DNA of 6,227 bases, taken from assembly GCA_011049495.1 (NCBI GenBank), contig DSBF01000239.1, positions 1 through 6,227 of the forward strand. Reading direction: 5' to 3'. Position 1 is the stretch's first letter, and every line of letters starts with the position of its first letter. The translations under genes were made by a program, and so were the position numbers. The notes under the pieces were generated by a model. It saw only the letters and a program-made list of their open reading frames with translations. It was not told the DNA's origin and did no database searches. Positions 1-6,060 of the stretch are shown piece after piece. Source of the stretch: Ignavibacteria bacterium (GTDB lineage: Bacteria; Bacteroidota; Ignavibacteria; Ignavibacteriales; Melioribacteraceae).

Positions 1-1313
1 ATAATAGGGAAGAAGTAACCCGCATTTAACAATCCGCTCAATAATAATATCGTTAATCCTATATCCATTCCGGCTTCAATTGAGCCAACGCCTAAAAACC
101 ATTTGCTTATAAACCCGTTTATTGGCGGAATGCCAGCTAATCCGATCGAACCGATTGTAAATGCCGCCATCGTCCAAGGCATCACCTTTGCGATTCCGTT
201 AAGTTGACTAATATTTTCTTTATGAAGATTCACATAAATAGCTCCGGCGCAAAAGAACAAAGTTATTTTCATTGTTGCGTGAGTTGATATATGCATAATT
301 CCGCCGGTAAATCCTGATGTTGAAAGTAGCGACACACCAAGCACAATGTAAGAAAGATGTCCAACCGTTGAATAAGCAAGTCGCCTTTTCAAATTATCTT
401 GTTTGAATGCAAGCAATGATGCAAGAATTATAGTTGTCCCGGCAAAAACAAATAAAATATTGTTCAAACCATATTGTTCCATCATTTCGGGACCGAAGAC
501 AAAACCGACAACTCTTACAACACCAAACACACCGGACTTAACAACTGCAACAGCGTGAAGAAGTGCGCTGACCGGAGTAGGGGCAGCCATTGCAGCCGGA
601 AGCCAGCTATGCAAAGGCATAATACCGGCTTTAACTCCCACGCCCGCTAAGAACAACATAAACAAAACAATCACAGCATCTTTTGATAAATTAACGTCGG
701 AAAAAATTCCACCGGCTGAAAAATCTAAAGTATTTGTGTAGTGATATGTTAATCCCGCCGCGGCAATAAGAATAACACCTGCTGTTAATGTATAGAGTAA
801 ATATTTTCTTCCGGCTGCAATTGCCTCTTTGTTTTCTTTATGAATAACAAGAGGGTAAGTCGCTATTGTTAATACTTCATAAAAAATTATAAACGTTAAA
901 AGATTTGCGGAGAATGCAATACCAATTGTAGCAGAAAGACAAACCGCAAAACTTGCAAAGTAACGAGTTTGTTTTTTCTCGTCATTTCCGCGCACATAAC
1001 CGATTGAATAAAATGAAGTGAATATCCAAAGTCCCGACGCAATAATTGCAAAGAAAATTCCGAATTGATCTGCTTTTAGTGCGAGCTCAATACCGGGTGC
1101 AATTTGCAATAAGTTGAATACAGCTGCTTTGCCTTCCAAAGCTGCCGGAAGTAAAGTTAAGACCAAAACAAACTTCACAATTGCGGCAAGTATTGTCCAA
1201 CCCTCACGTAAATTGGGGTTGTTTCTACTAACAATGATTAACGGAACCGCAAGCAGTGAAATCATCACGGCATAAAAAGGGATAGCAGAATTATATGTAG
1301 AAATTATTTCCAT
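1..1313 (-). CDS. Proton-conducting antiporter subunit, NuoL/MrpA-N-terminal type (3' end beyond window)
   Basis: Large polytopic membrane protein of the complex I/Mrp proton-channel family, expected to carry H+ (or exchange cations) across the cytoplasmic membrane. I read 437 codons from ATG at 1313, open to the window edge; an in-frame TAA two codons before the ATG excludes an upstream start. Family landmarks are visible: a glutamate in a membrane segment (E146 in FYEVLT), the broken-helix lysine K228 in GVGVKAGIMPLHSWLP, then APTPVSALLHAVAVVK (about 244-259), a later HATMK (345-349) and ISKWF (402-406). The APTPVSALLHAVAVVK block is typical of NuoL/NuoM and the MrpA N-terminal domain and differs from the MnhD gene upstream, so this is not a recent duplicate. 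It may stand in for the MrpA N-terminal half absent from this cluster. It is separated from MnhD by 116 bp holding a repeat and has no visible Shine-Dalgarno sequence. Family certain; exact subtype inferred. Confidence 0.9.
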   Translation of the reverse strand, partial: MEIISTYNSAIPFYAVMISLLAVPLIIVSRNNPNLREGWTILAAIVKFVLVLTLLPAALEGKAAVFNLLQIAPGIELALKADQFGIFFAIIASGLWIFTSFYSIGYVRGNDEKKQTRYFASFAVCLSATIGIAFSANLLTFIIFYEVLTIATYPLVIHKENKEAIAAGRKYLLYTLTAGVILIAAAGLTYHYTNTLDFSAGGIFSDVNLSKDAVIVLFMLFLAGVGVKAGIMPLHSWLPAAMAAPTPVSALLHAVAVVKSGVFGVVRVVGFVFGPEMMEQYGLNNILFVFAGTTIILASLLAFKQDNLKRRLAYSTVGHLSYIVLGVSLLSTSGFTGGIMHISTHATMKITLFFCAGAIYVNLHKENISQLNGIAKVMPWTMAAFTIGSIGLAGIPPINGFISKWFLGVGSIEAGMDIGLTILLLSGLLNAGYFFPI

Positions 1314-1333
1314 GTATTATTTTTTAATTTATG

Positions 1334-1419
1334 TGTCATTGAAGGAGTCGTTTTAAGGATGACTCGCAAAATTATTTATTTGAGATTCCTCACTCCACTT
1401 CGTTTCATTCGGAATGACA
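1334..1419. repeat. 86-bp intergenic element with 7-bp terminal inverted repeat
   Basis: The element begins TGTCATT (1334-1340) and ends AATGACA (1413-1419), a perfect 7-bp inverted repeat. Inside are a GAGTC/GACTC stem (1345-1349 with 1361-1365) and a second short stem near the right end (TCATT/AATGA, 1405-1409 with 1413-1417); ATTCC (1385-1389) also pairs with GGAAT (1411-1415). Its wording (TCATTCGGAATGAC and GAGATTCCTCACTCC) is like small dispersed intergenic repeats found in many bacterial genomes. Only one copy lies in this window, so repetitiveness is inferred. It fills most of the gap between MnhD and the last antiporter subunit, inside an otherwise tightly packed operon, and would be transcribed as a folded RNA. 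No open frame of note crosses it. Confidence 0.55.
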
Positions 1420-1429
1420 AAAACAAAAC

Positions 1430-2917
1430 TTACAACATACCTTCAGGCATCATTTTATAAATGTGTTCTACTATAATAAAGTTCAATATACCTAGCACAA
1501 TCAAACCGATTGCTAAGACTACAATCGGCATCAACATTGAAAACTGAATTTCATTTCTCTTTACTTTTTCTTTTGTTGTCAATTCATCGGGTGATTTCAT
1601 ATACACCTTTTCAAGAATTCTGAAAAAGTAAACAGCATTCAATAAACTGCTGATTAATATTACGGCAAGAAATAACCAACTTGAATTTTCTATTGTTCCC
1701 AAAGCGAGATACCATTTACTGAAAAATCCGGCTAACGGCGGCAAGCCAACCATCGATAAAGCCGCAACAGTAAAAGCCGCCATAGTCCGCGGATATTTTT
1801 TTCTGTAAGTATCATCAAATTTGAAAATATCCGAATGACCTTCTTTCATTATAATACTACCGGCAACCATAAACAGTGTTGCTTTCATTAATGCATGGTT
1901 AAGTAAATGTAATACGGCTCCGATAAATCCAAACGGATTAGCCAGACCGATACCCAAACCGATATAACCAATTTGTGCAACGCTGCTGTACGCCAGCATT
2001 CGCTTCATTTCTTTTTGTGCTATTGCTAGAACTGATCCGAAAATAATTCCGGCAGAAGAGAAGATCGCAATTAAATCGGAAACCGCTAATTCTTGGCTGA
2101 AGAATTCTAATCCGAATACAAAGAAAAGCAGTCGTATCATTGCATATGCGCCAACCTTTGTCCCGATGGGTGCAATTAATGCAGAAGAAGAAGATGGAGC
2201 GTGAGTATATGAATCCGGCAGCCACCCGTGCATCGGAAAGATTGCCATCTTTATTCCTAATCCAACCACAATTAATATAAGCGCAACAATTATTGTCGGG
2301 CTGTCGCTCATGAGAGGCAGAATATTATAAAGATCATTCATATTCAATGTGCCGCTCATAAAGTATATGTAACCGATTCCGAGCAAATAAAAAGATGCAC
2401 CGATTGTTCCGATTATCAAATATTTGAATGCGGCAAACGGAGCTTTTTTATCACCAACCCCAATTAAGGCATAACTTGCTAAAGAAGAAATTTCTATAAA
2501 GACATAAAGATTGAATAAATCCCCTGTAATTATCATTCCGTTAAATCCTGTAAGCAGAAGCATTACAACGGAATAATATGCCGTTTGTTTCCTGGGCAAT
2601 TCTTTTTCAACCGGCTGGAAGGAATAAGCAATTACAAATAGTGCAACAAAATTTATCACAAGTACAACAAACGACGATAGATAGTCGTAGACATATTCAA
2701 TACCAAGCGGGGGAATCCATCCGCCGAAATAATAATTAATTGGTCCGGTTAGAATTACAAAAACAAAGCCATATAAAGAAAGAAGCGCTGAAGCAAGAGC
2801 TGTTAATGCGGCAATGGGATATGCAAAATTTTTCTTCCAAACCCCGATGAGCGGAATGATCAGAGACGCAAACAAAAAGAGAAGCGGTATTATTGCGGGA
2901 AGATTTTTTTCGATCAT
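1430..2917 (-). CDS. mnhD: Mrp-type cation/H+ antiporter subunit D
   Basis: Main proton-channel subunit of the Mrp complex, homologous to NuoM/NuoN and MbhH, in the cytoplasmic membrane. The 495 aa match the usual MrpD length (about 490-500). The ion-path residues are present: E142 in FIEISS (transmembrane helix 5 glutamate) and K223 in GLGIKMAIFPMHGWLPDSYTHAP (broken helix 7), which align with the glutamate and lysine shown to be essential in Bacillus MrpD. Also seen are K254 in IGTKVGAYA, LLNHALMKATLF (338-349) and FFSKWY (398-403). The block after the HGWLP motif reads THAPSSSSALIAPIGTK, the MrpD/MbhH form, not the NuoL form. The start ATG overlaps the MnhC stop by 4 bp (ATGA) with no strong ribosome site, so translation is probably coupled. 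No truncation or frameshift seen. Confidence 0.96.
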   Translation of the reverse strand: MIEKNLPAIIPLLFLFASLIIPLIGVWKKNFAYPIAALTALASALLSLYGFVFVILTGPINYYFGGWIPPLGIEYVYDYLSSFVVLVINFVALFVIAYSFQPVEKELPRKQTAYYSVVMLLLTGFNGMIITGDLFNLYVFIEISSLASYALIGVGDKKAPFAAFKYLIIGTIGASFYLLGIGYIYFMSGTLNMNDLYNILPLMSDSPTIIVALILIVVGLGIKMAIFPMHGWLPDSYTHAPSSSSALIAPIGTKVGAYAMIRLLFFVFGLEFFSQELAVSDLIAIFSSAGIIFGSVLAIAQKEMKRMLAYSSVAQIGYIGLGIGLANPFGFIGAVLHLLNHALMKATLFMVAGSIIMKEGHSDIFKFDDTYRKKYPRTMAAFTVAALSMVGLPPLAGFFSKWYLALGTIENSSWLFLAVILISSLLNAVYFFRILEKVYMKSPDELTTKEKVKRNEIQFSMLMPIVVLAIGLIVLGILNFIIVEHIYKMMPEGML

Positions 2918-3288
2918 TTCATTAACTCAAGAAGTTCGTTTTCATCAAGGGTTTTATAATTTTTATAAATTAAAATCAGTAATGCAAAAGCAACTCCAAC
3001 GGTCGCAACACCGACAACAATTGCCGTCAGCATTAAAGCATGCGGCAGTGGATTAATATAGTTAGCCGGATTATCCACAGATAAATTTTCCATAATTATC
3101 GGTACAGTAGCGTCTGCCTTTATCGCACTTGATATATAAAATAAAATTACGGCAGCCTGGAAAATTGTCATACCGATAAGTTTCTTAACTAAATTTTTCT
3201 TTACCGTCATCCCGTACAAACCGATTGCCAACAGAATAATGATGAACCAGTAATCATAATGACCCGCTATAAAATCAAATAGATTCAT
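2914..3288 (-). CDS. mnhC: Mrp-type cation/H+ antiporter subunit C (NuoK-like)
   Basis: Small membrane subunit homologous to NuoK and MbhG, packing between the proton-channel subunits and the rest of the complex. I place the start at the second of two in-frame ATGs (3288): the GAGG at 3298-3301 is 9 nt from it but only 3 nt from the ATG at 3294. The two starts give 124 or 126 aa, the family's usual size. Three membrane segments are evident (about 13-28, 37-55 and 84-108). The signature is GLYGMTVKKNLVKKLIGM near the N-terminus and PLPHALMLTAIVVG at about 80-93. The histidine (H83) replaces the glutamine of the common PLPQALVLTAIVIG motif. The gene overlaps MnhB upstream by 14 bp and MnhD downstream by 4 bp. 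Confidence 0.94.
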   Translation of the reverse strand: MNLFDFIAGHYDYWFIIILLAIGLYGMTVKKNLVKKLIGMTIFQAAVILFYISSAIKADATVPIIMENLSVDNPANYINPLPHALMLTAIVVGVATVGVAFALLILIYKNYKTLDENELLELMK

Positions 3289-3721
3289 CGTCATCTTCCT
3301 CTAATAGGTTATCATAAATAGCAACGAGGATAGTCATAACAGCTAACCCTACTCCAACTTCAATAAGAAGAATACCATAGAAGCGTAATTCGGCAGTAAT
3401 CATACCGGGAAAGGGGAGCAGGCTGTAGTCAAGAAAATATCCCCCCATAATCAACGATATAAATCCAACTCCGAAGAAAATTAAAACACCTACTGCACCA
3501 AGCGGAATACCGTAAGCTTTATTAAAATGAAGTTGATGTACTTTTTCTTCCATCGCAATTCTTATGAGTATTATAGATGAAGCAAGAAGCGCACCTCCTT
3601 GGAAGCCACCCCCGGGGCTATAATGCCCGTGAAAAATAACATACATTCCAAACAGCATTATGTATGGAGATAACACTCTGCTTAAAAGAAGTATAATTGG
3701 GCTACTGCTTCCGTGCTTCAC
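3275..3721 (-). CDS. mnhB: Mrp-type cation/H+ antiporter subunit B
   Basis: MnhB/MbhF family membrane subunit of 148 aa, the normal length. Diagnostic is the glycine-rich loop HGHYSPGGGFQGG (31-43) after the first membrane helix, followed by LLASSIILIR. There are four predicted membrane segments, and two glutamates in ELRFYGILLIEVGVG (E111 and E121) at the start of and within the last helix are typical of the family. The start is GTG at 3721, chosen because the first internal methionine already lies inside the first helix; an AGAGAAAG purine stretch upstream is a weak ribosome site. The gene overlaps the preceding MbhE-like gene by 20 bp and MnhC by 14 bp. The C-terminal tail is strikingly acidic (EEDDDE, 141-146). 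MrpB is an obligate part of known Mrp complexes but has no assigned catalytic residue. Confidence 0.95.
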   Translation of the reverse strand: MKHGSSSPIILLLSRVLSPYIMLFGMYVIFHGHYSPGGGFQGGALLASSIILIRIAMEEKVHQLHFNKAYGIPLGAVGVLIFFGVGFISLIMGGYFLDYSLLPFPGMITAELRFYGILLIEVGVGLAVMTILVAIYDNLLEEDDDESI

Positions 3722-4016
3722 GTTTTCTTTCTCTGTTTAATAGTAAGAAACAAATAATTCCTGCTGCAAAAATTACAACTTCTTCCCCGAGTGTATCGAA
3801 GGCTCTGTAATCACCCAAGACAGTGGTAACCATGTTGGGTGTATTTGCATCCTTCATTGCATTTTCAATATAATATGAAGAAGCAACTGGAGTTCCAGTC
3901 AAACTTATTTCTTGATTAACCAATGCATTCGGGTCACCTCGGTAAGGAAGACCATATGCGGCATAAATCAGCAATAAAGCAAAAACGCCAATGCTCATGA
4001 AAGTTAGATATTTCAA
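3702..4016 (-). CDS. MbhE-like subunit (C-terminal piece of MrpA as a separate protein)
   Basis: Short 104-aa membrane protein matching the last part of MrpA and stand-alone MbhE of archaeal hydrogenases. The N-terminal helix (about 5-21) is followed by an extra-membrane loop, then NMVTTVLGDYRAFDTLGEEVVIFAAG (61-86), the family signature, which runs into a second helix (about 79-93) and a basic tail (RERKREARK). The start is TTG at 4016, supported by a strong AAGGAG nine bases upstream; the next possible start (ATG at 3998) would cut into the first helix. The TTG overlaps the DUF4040 stop, so the two halves are translationally linked but separate. In canonical bacterial Mrp both are fused at the MrpA C-terminus. 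The 20-bp overlap with MnhB follows. Assignment rests on the DYR-FDTLGE motif and gene position. Confidence 0.88.
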   Translation of the reverse strand: MKYLTFMSIGVFALLLIYAAYGLPYRGDPNALVNQEISLTGTPVASSYYIENAMKDANTPNMVTTVLGDYRAFDTLGEEVVIFAAGIICFLLLNRERKREARKQ

Positions 4017-4258
4017 TCGTTGGTTCTCCTTGTTGTTCTGAAAATCATAACAACATATAATACACCGGTTATACCTGCTCCGACAACCGCTTCTGTGAAA
4101 CCCACATCAATCGCGCCCATCGATACAAACAGCATCGCGAGGATATAACTAAACACACTAAGCGAAACAACAGCGGTTAACAAATCTTTTACATGTAAAG
4201 AAACCACAGCCGAAATTACCAAGAAGATGTATAGTACAATTTCTAATTCCCAGTGCAT
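4013..4258 (-). CDS. DUF4040/MbhD-like subunit (MrpA C-terminal domain as a separate protein)
   Basis: 81-aa protein with about three membrane helices (5-21, 26-48, 55-74), equivalent to a segment of the MrpA C-terminal domain and to MbhD. The signature is GAIDVGFTEAVVGAGITGVLYVV (48-70), with acidic residues D51 and E56 that are conserved in the DUF4040 family and resemble NuoJ-like segments lining the ion path. ATG at 4258 directly follows the MnhG TAA, with AAGGAAG a few bases upstream as ribosome site. The stop overlaps the TTG start of the MbhE-like gene. In canonical MrpA this sequence sits behind about 14 or more NuoL-like helices; here it starts as its own protein, as in Mbh operons and split archaeal or anaerobe Mrp operons. 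Confidence 0.9.
   Translation of the reverse strand: MHWELEIVLYIFLVISAVVSLHVKDLLTAVVSLSVFSYILAMLFVSMGAIDVGFTEAVVGAGITGVLYVVMIFRTTRRTND
4026..4031 (-). promoter_or_regulatory. Ribosome binding site AAGGAG deciding a TTG start
   Basis: On the minus strand AAGGAG lies nine bases before TTG at 4016, inside the end of the DUF4040 gene. It is one of the best Shine-Dalgarno matches in the window and supports the rare TTG codon as the real start of the MbhE-like gene. Confidence 0.7.
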
Positions 4259-4582
4259 TTATTCTTCCTTTTTATCTTCTTTTTTGAACCAAGGTTTAAT
4301 CCCGAAACTTAAAGCGGCACGCGCTAATGCATGGGCTCCGACAGGATTGGCAATTGCAACAAAAACAAAAATGATTAATAGTTTCAAACTGTTTAAGCAG
4401 AATCCTTCGTAAACCATTAGTCCCAAAATAATTAACATAATGCCCAACGTATCGCTTTTACTTGTTGCATGCGATCTTGTGAAAAAGTCGGGTAAACGAA
4501 CAACACCGATACTACCGACCAGCATAAAAAACGAACCGGCAACGATTAAAATGATTGTTAATATGTTTTGTATTTCCGTCAT
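4259..4582 (-). CDS. mnhG: Mrp-type cation/H+ antiporter subunit G
   Basis: 107-aa membrane subunit of the MnhG/PhaG/MbhC family. The signature GSIGVVRLPDFFTRSHATSKSDTLG (23-47) after helix 1 is clear, followed by two more helices (about 48-58 and 66-79) and the conserved NPVGAHALARAA (79-90). The C-terminus is charged (KKEDKKEE). ATG at 4582 overlaps the MnhF stop (ATGA), and the gene ends immediately before the DUF4040 ATG, so it is embedded in the translational chain. Its role is structural within the E-F-G part of the complex, which experiments in other bacteria show to be needed for antiport; no catalytic residue is assigned. Confidence 0.95.
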   Translation of the reverse strand: MTEIQNILTIILIVAGSFFMLVGSIGVVRLPDFFTRSHATSKSDTLGIMLIILGLMVYEGFCLNSLKLLIIFVFVAIANPVGAHALARAALSFGIKPWFKKEDKKEE

Positions 4583-4848
4583 TCTTTTGAGTTATCAGTA
4601 GAAAAATATTTTGCAACAATTAATGAACCGATAAAGTTTAATATAGAATAAGCAAGAGCGATATCAATAAACATTTCGAGTCTTCCGAAAAGATGCCCCA
4701 GCAATAAAATTAAAACCAAAGTTTTTGTGCCGATTGCCCCTGCGCCGAGCAATCTATCAAAAACAGTCGGTCCCTCAATTACCCTGTAGAAAGGGATGAT
4801 GATAATGACTGTTAATCCTATTGCCATGAAAATGAAAAATGATTCCAT
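4579..4848 (-). CDS. mnhF: Mrp-type cation/H+ antiporter subunit F
   Basis: 89-aa three-helix protein of the MnhF/PhaF/MbhB family, whose Bacillus homologue has been associated with Na+ and cholate export. The signature YRVIEGPTVFDRLLGAGAIGTKT (21-43) carries the GPT..DR core, and helix 3 contains the conserved aspartate D62 in FIDIALAYSILNFIGSL, thought in Mrp structures to lie on the ion route. It starts with ATG at 4848, one base after the MnhE TAG; AGAGGAAG about ten bases upstream, within the end of MnhE, is a good ribosome site. It overlaps MnhG by 4 bp. Confidence 0.95.
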   Translation of the reverse strand: MESFFIFMAIGLTVIIIIPFYRVIEGPTVFDRLLGAGAIGTKTLVLILLLGHLFGRLEMFIDIALAYSILNFIGSLIVAKYFSTDNSKE

Positions 4849-4849
4849 G

Positions 4850-5407
4850 CTATAAATCTTCCTCTGAATCTATAATAACTTCATCACAAACAACTCGCTC
4901 TGCTTCGATTTTATACAGTCTTGCCACTTCAACAGCCAACGAGTGGTCTATATGTGCTTCGTCGGTTTCGTTTGTTAATGAATGAACGAGAAAATCATCT
5001 CCTTCAATATGCAGTGTAACAGTCCCGGGAGTTATTGATATTGAATTGCCGAGAATAACTTTTGAAACCATGTTCGGCAGATTAGTCTTAAATTTTATTA
5101 AGCCCGTTTTAATAGGCATTCGGGGATGGATAATCAAGTAGGCAATTCTCATACTTGATGTAATTATTTCCCAAATCAAAAAGATTATAAAATAGAAAAA
5201 GCGAATTATGCTAAAGTTTGTTTTTACGAGCACATTGTCCGGGAAGAAAACATATCTCCGTAATTTGGAGTTGAACCAAAGTACTGAACCGACAGAAAGA
5301 GCACCGAGCGAAATATGAAACAGGTCAAAATATCCGCTTAGGATAAGCCAAAATGCCATCATAAATATAAAGTTGAGTACGATATTTCTCGGATTAATTC
5401 TTTTCAT
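4850..5407 (-). CDS. mnhE: Mrp-type cation/H+ antiporter subunit E
   Basis: 185-aa protein of the MnhE/PhaE/MbhA family and first gene of the antiporter cluster. Two or three N-terminal helices (about 9-45 and 65-92, with FWLILSG at 19-25) precede a cytoplasmic domain bearing the family signature NSISITPGTVTLHIEGDDFLVHSL (121-144). Length is slightly above the typical 160 aa because of an acidic C-terminal extension ending SEEDL. ATG at 5407 follows a 148-bp non-coding gap; only a weak AGAG precedes it. The gap makes this the likely first cistron of the operon. In Mrp and Mbh structures E, F and G form one edge of the complex. Confidence 0.94.
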   Translation of the reverse strand: MKRINPRNIVLNFIFMMAFWLILSGYFDLFHISLGALSVGSVLWFNSKLRRYVFFPDNVLVKTNFSIIRFFYFIIFLIWEIITSSMRIAYLIIHPRMPIKTGLIKFKTNLPNMVSKVILGNSISITPGTVTLHIEGDDFLVHSLTNETDEAHIDHSLAVEVARLYKIEAERVVCDEVIIDSEEDL

Positions 5408-5425
5408 ATGCTCTAATAAGACTGC

Positions 5426-5456
5426 AAAAGTTATATAAAAAAGGAAATCTTTCCAA
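5426..5456 (-). promoter_or_regulatory. Candidate promoter of the antiporter operon, overlapping a short palindrome
   Basis: In the 148-bp gap before MnhE the minus strand shows TTGGAA (5451-5456) and TATAAC (5430-5435) only 15 bases apart; shifted by two bases, TAACTTTT resembles the Bacteroidota TAnnTTTG -7 element with TTG about 20 bases upstream. Between and overlapping these is an inverted repeat GGAAA-GA-TTTCC (5443-5454), which could be an operator. This is inferred from position and weak motifs; no consensus matches fully. Confidence 0.3.
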
Positions 5457-5483
5457 GAAAATGCGGACTTAACCGATCGATAG

Positions 5484-5506
5484 CTTTAAACAGCGCTTCG
5501 TTAAAG
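5484..5506. repeat. Short inverted repeat CTTTAA/TTAAAG between DinB-like gene and mnhE
   Basis: Six-base arms (5484-5489 and 5501-5506) flank an 11-base loop containing AGCGCT. The stem is AT-rich and lacks a following T-run on the minus strand, so it is a poor intrinsic terminator. It may mark the end of the upstream transcript or may be chance. I see no other structure and no small ORF in the 5408-5555 gap. Confidence 0.2.
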
Positions 5507-5555
5507 GAAACAATAACTTTTATGCAAGCGGGTTTTCTTAACCAATAAATCTTTA

Positions 5556-6056
5556 CTAATCCTGCGGTTCCATTCCGTAGTTTTTCCACTCCTCTTTTGA
5601 GGGTCCGTAAATTCCCGGAACCTGCAATCCAAGCAATCTCATTATAATAGTCATTTGTGCGCGGTGATGGATTTGATGGTTAACGAGCATTTCTAAAATT
5701 CTTCCGCGTTCCCAACTTTCTCCGTATAAATCCATCTTTTGAGTTAAATCATCGTCAGTCCATTTAGGTTTAACAGAAGCGGCTAACTCATTCGAATATT
5801 TTTTGTATTGATCAATGATTTCGGAAACAGTCCCCGGGATTGGTTTTCCATCAAGATAATCTGTGTCAACTAAACCGACTTTACTTCCCATCTCGGTAAG
5901 TGTTTGTGTGATGTGCCATGCTAATCTTCCTAAACTTCTTGTGTTGTCGGAAATAGTCTTGGAAAGATGTTCATCACCAATGTTTGAAAATATTTTTACC
6001 GTTGCTTCTTCTTCGGTTTTCCATGTGTTAATGAAGTCTTCGACTTTTCTGTACAT
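5556..6056 (-). CDS. DinB/YfiT-like putative metal-dependent protein
   Basis: 166-aa soluble protein of the DinB/YfiT four-helix-bundle superfamily, whose members bind Ni2+ or Zn2+ through three histidines and include thiol (bacillithiol, mycothiol) transferases. The triad is visible: H48 in LGRLAWHITQT and H127 plus H131 in MLVNHQIHHRAQMTIIMRLLG (HxxxH). The C-terminal GLQVPGIYGPSKEEW is typical of the family. Length is normal and there is no signal peptide or membrane segment. The start is ATG at 6056, preceded by GGGGG four bases away (6061-6065). It lies 44 bp after an unidentified gene on the same strand, possibly co-transcribed, and 148 bp before mnhE. Substrate unknown. Despite the name it is unrelated to DNA polymerase IV. 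A functional tie to the antiporter is not evident. Confidence 0.88.
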   Translation of the reverse strand: MYRKVEDFINTWKTEEEATVKIFSNIGDEHLSKTISDNTRSLGRLAWHITQTLTEMGSKVGLVDTDYLDGKPIPGTVSEIIDQYKKYSNELAASVKPKWTDDDLTQKMDLYGESWERGRILEMLVNHQIHHRAQMTIIMRLLGLQVPGIYGPSKEEWKNYGMEPQD

Positions 6057-6060
6057 ATAT

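Noticed and set aside
1938..2225. Minus-strand 95-codon open frame
   Set aside because: Lies wholly inside mnhD in another frame; cysteine- and arginine-rich shadow translation with no family features, while the mnhD frame has clear motifs across it.
1430..2917. Annotation as NADH dehydrogenase subunit M/N of complex I
   Set aside because: Homologous family, but the neighbours MnhE, F, G, B and C are Mrp-specific and no NuoA-K gene is present in the window.
2814..3056. Plus-strand 80-codon open frame
   Set aside because: Antisense to the junction of mnhC and mnhD; low-complexity translation, no ribosome site, both overlapped genes well supported.
3702..4258. Frameshifted or broken MrpA C-terminus
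   Set aside because: The two pieces could look like a broken gene, but each has its own start and ribosome site, and the same split (MbhD, MbhE) is established in Mbh-type operons.
4227..4412. Plus-strand 61-codon open frame
   Set aside because: Antisense to mnhG and the DUF4040 gene, no recognisable protein features.
5443..5466. Intrinsic terminator (GGAAA/TTTCC followed by T-run) after the DinB-like gene
   Set aside because: The loop would be only two bases, or the stem only four AT-rich pairs with a four-base loop; too weak to call a terminator.
5556..6056. DNA polymerase IV (dinB) or SOS-response role
   Set aside because: The DinB/YfiT bundle family shares only a name with polymerase IV; the protein is 166 aa with a His triad and no polymerase motifs.
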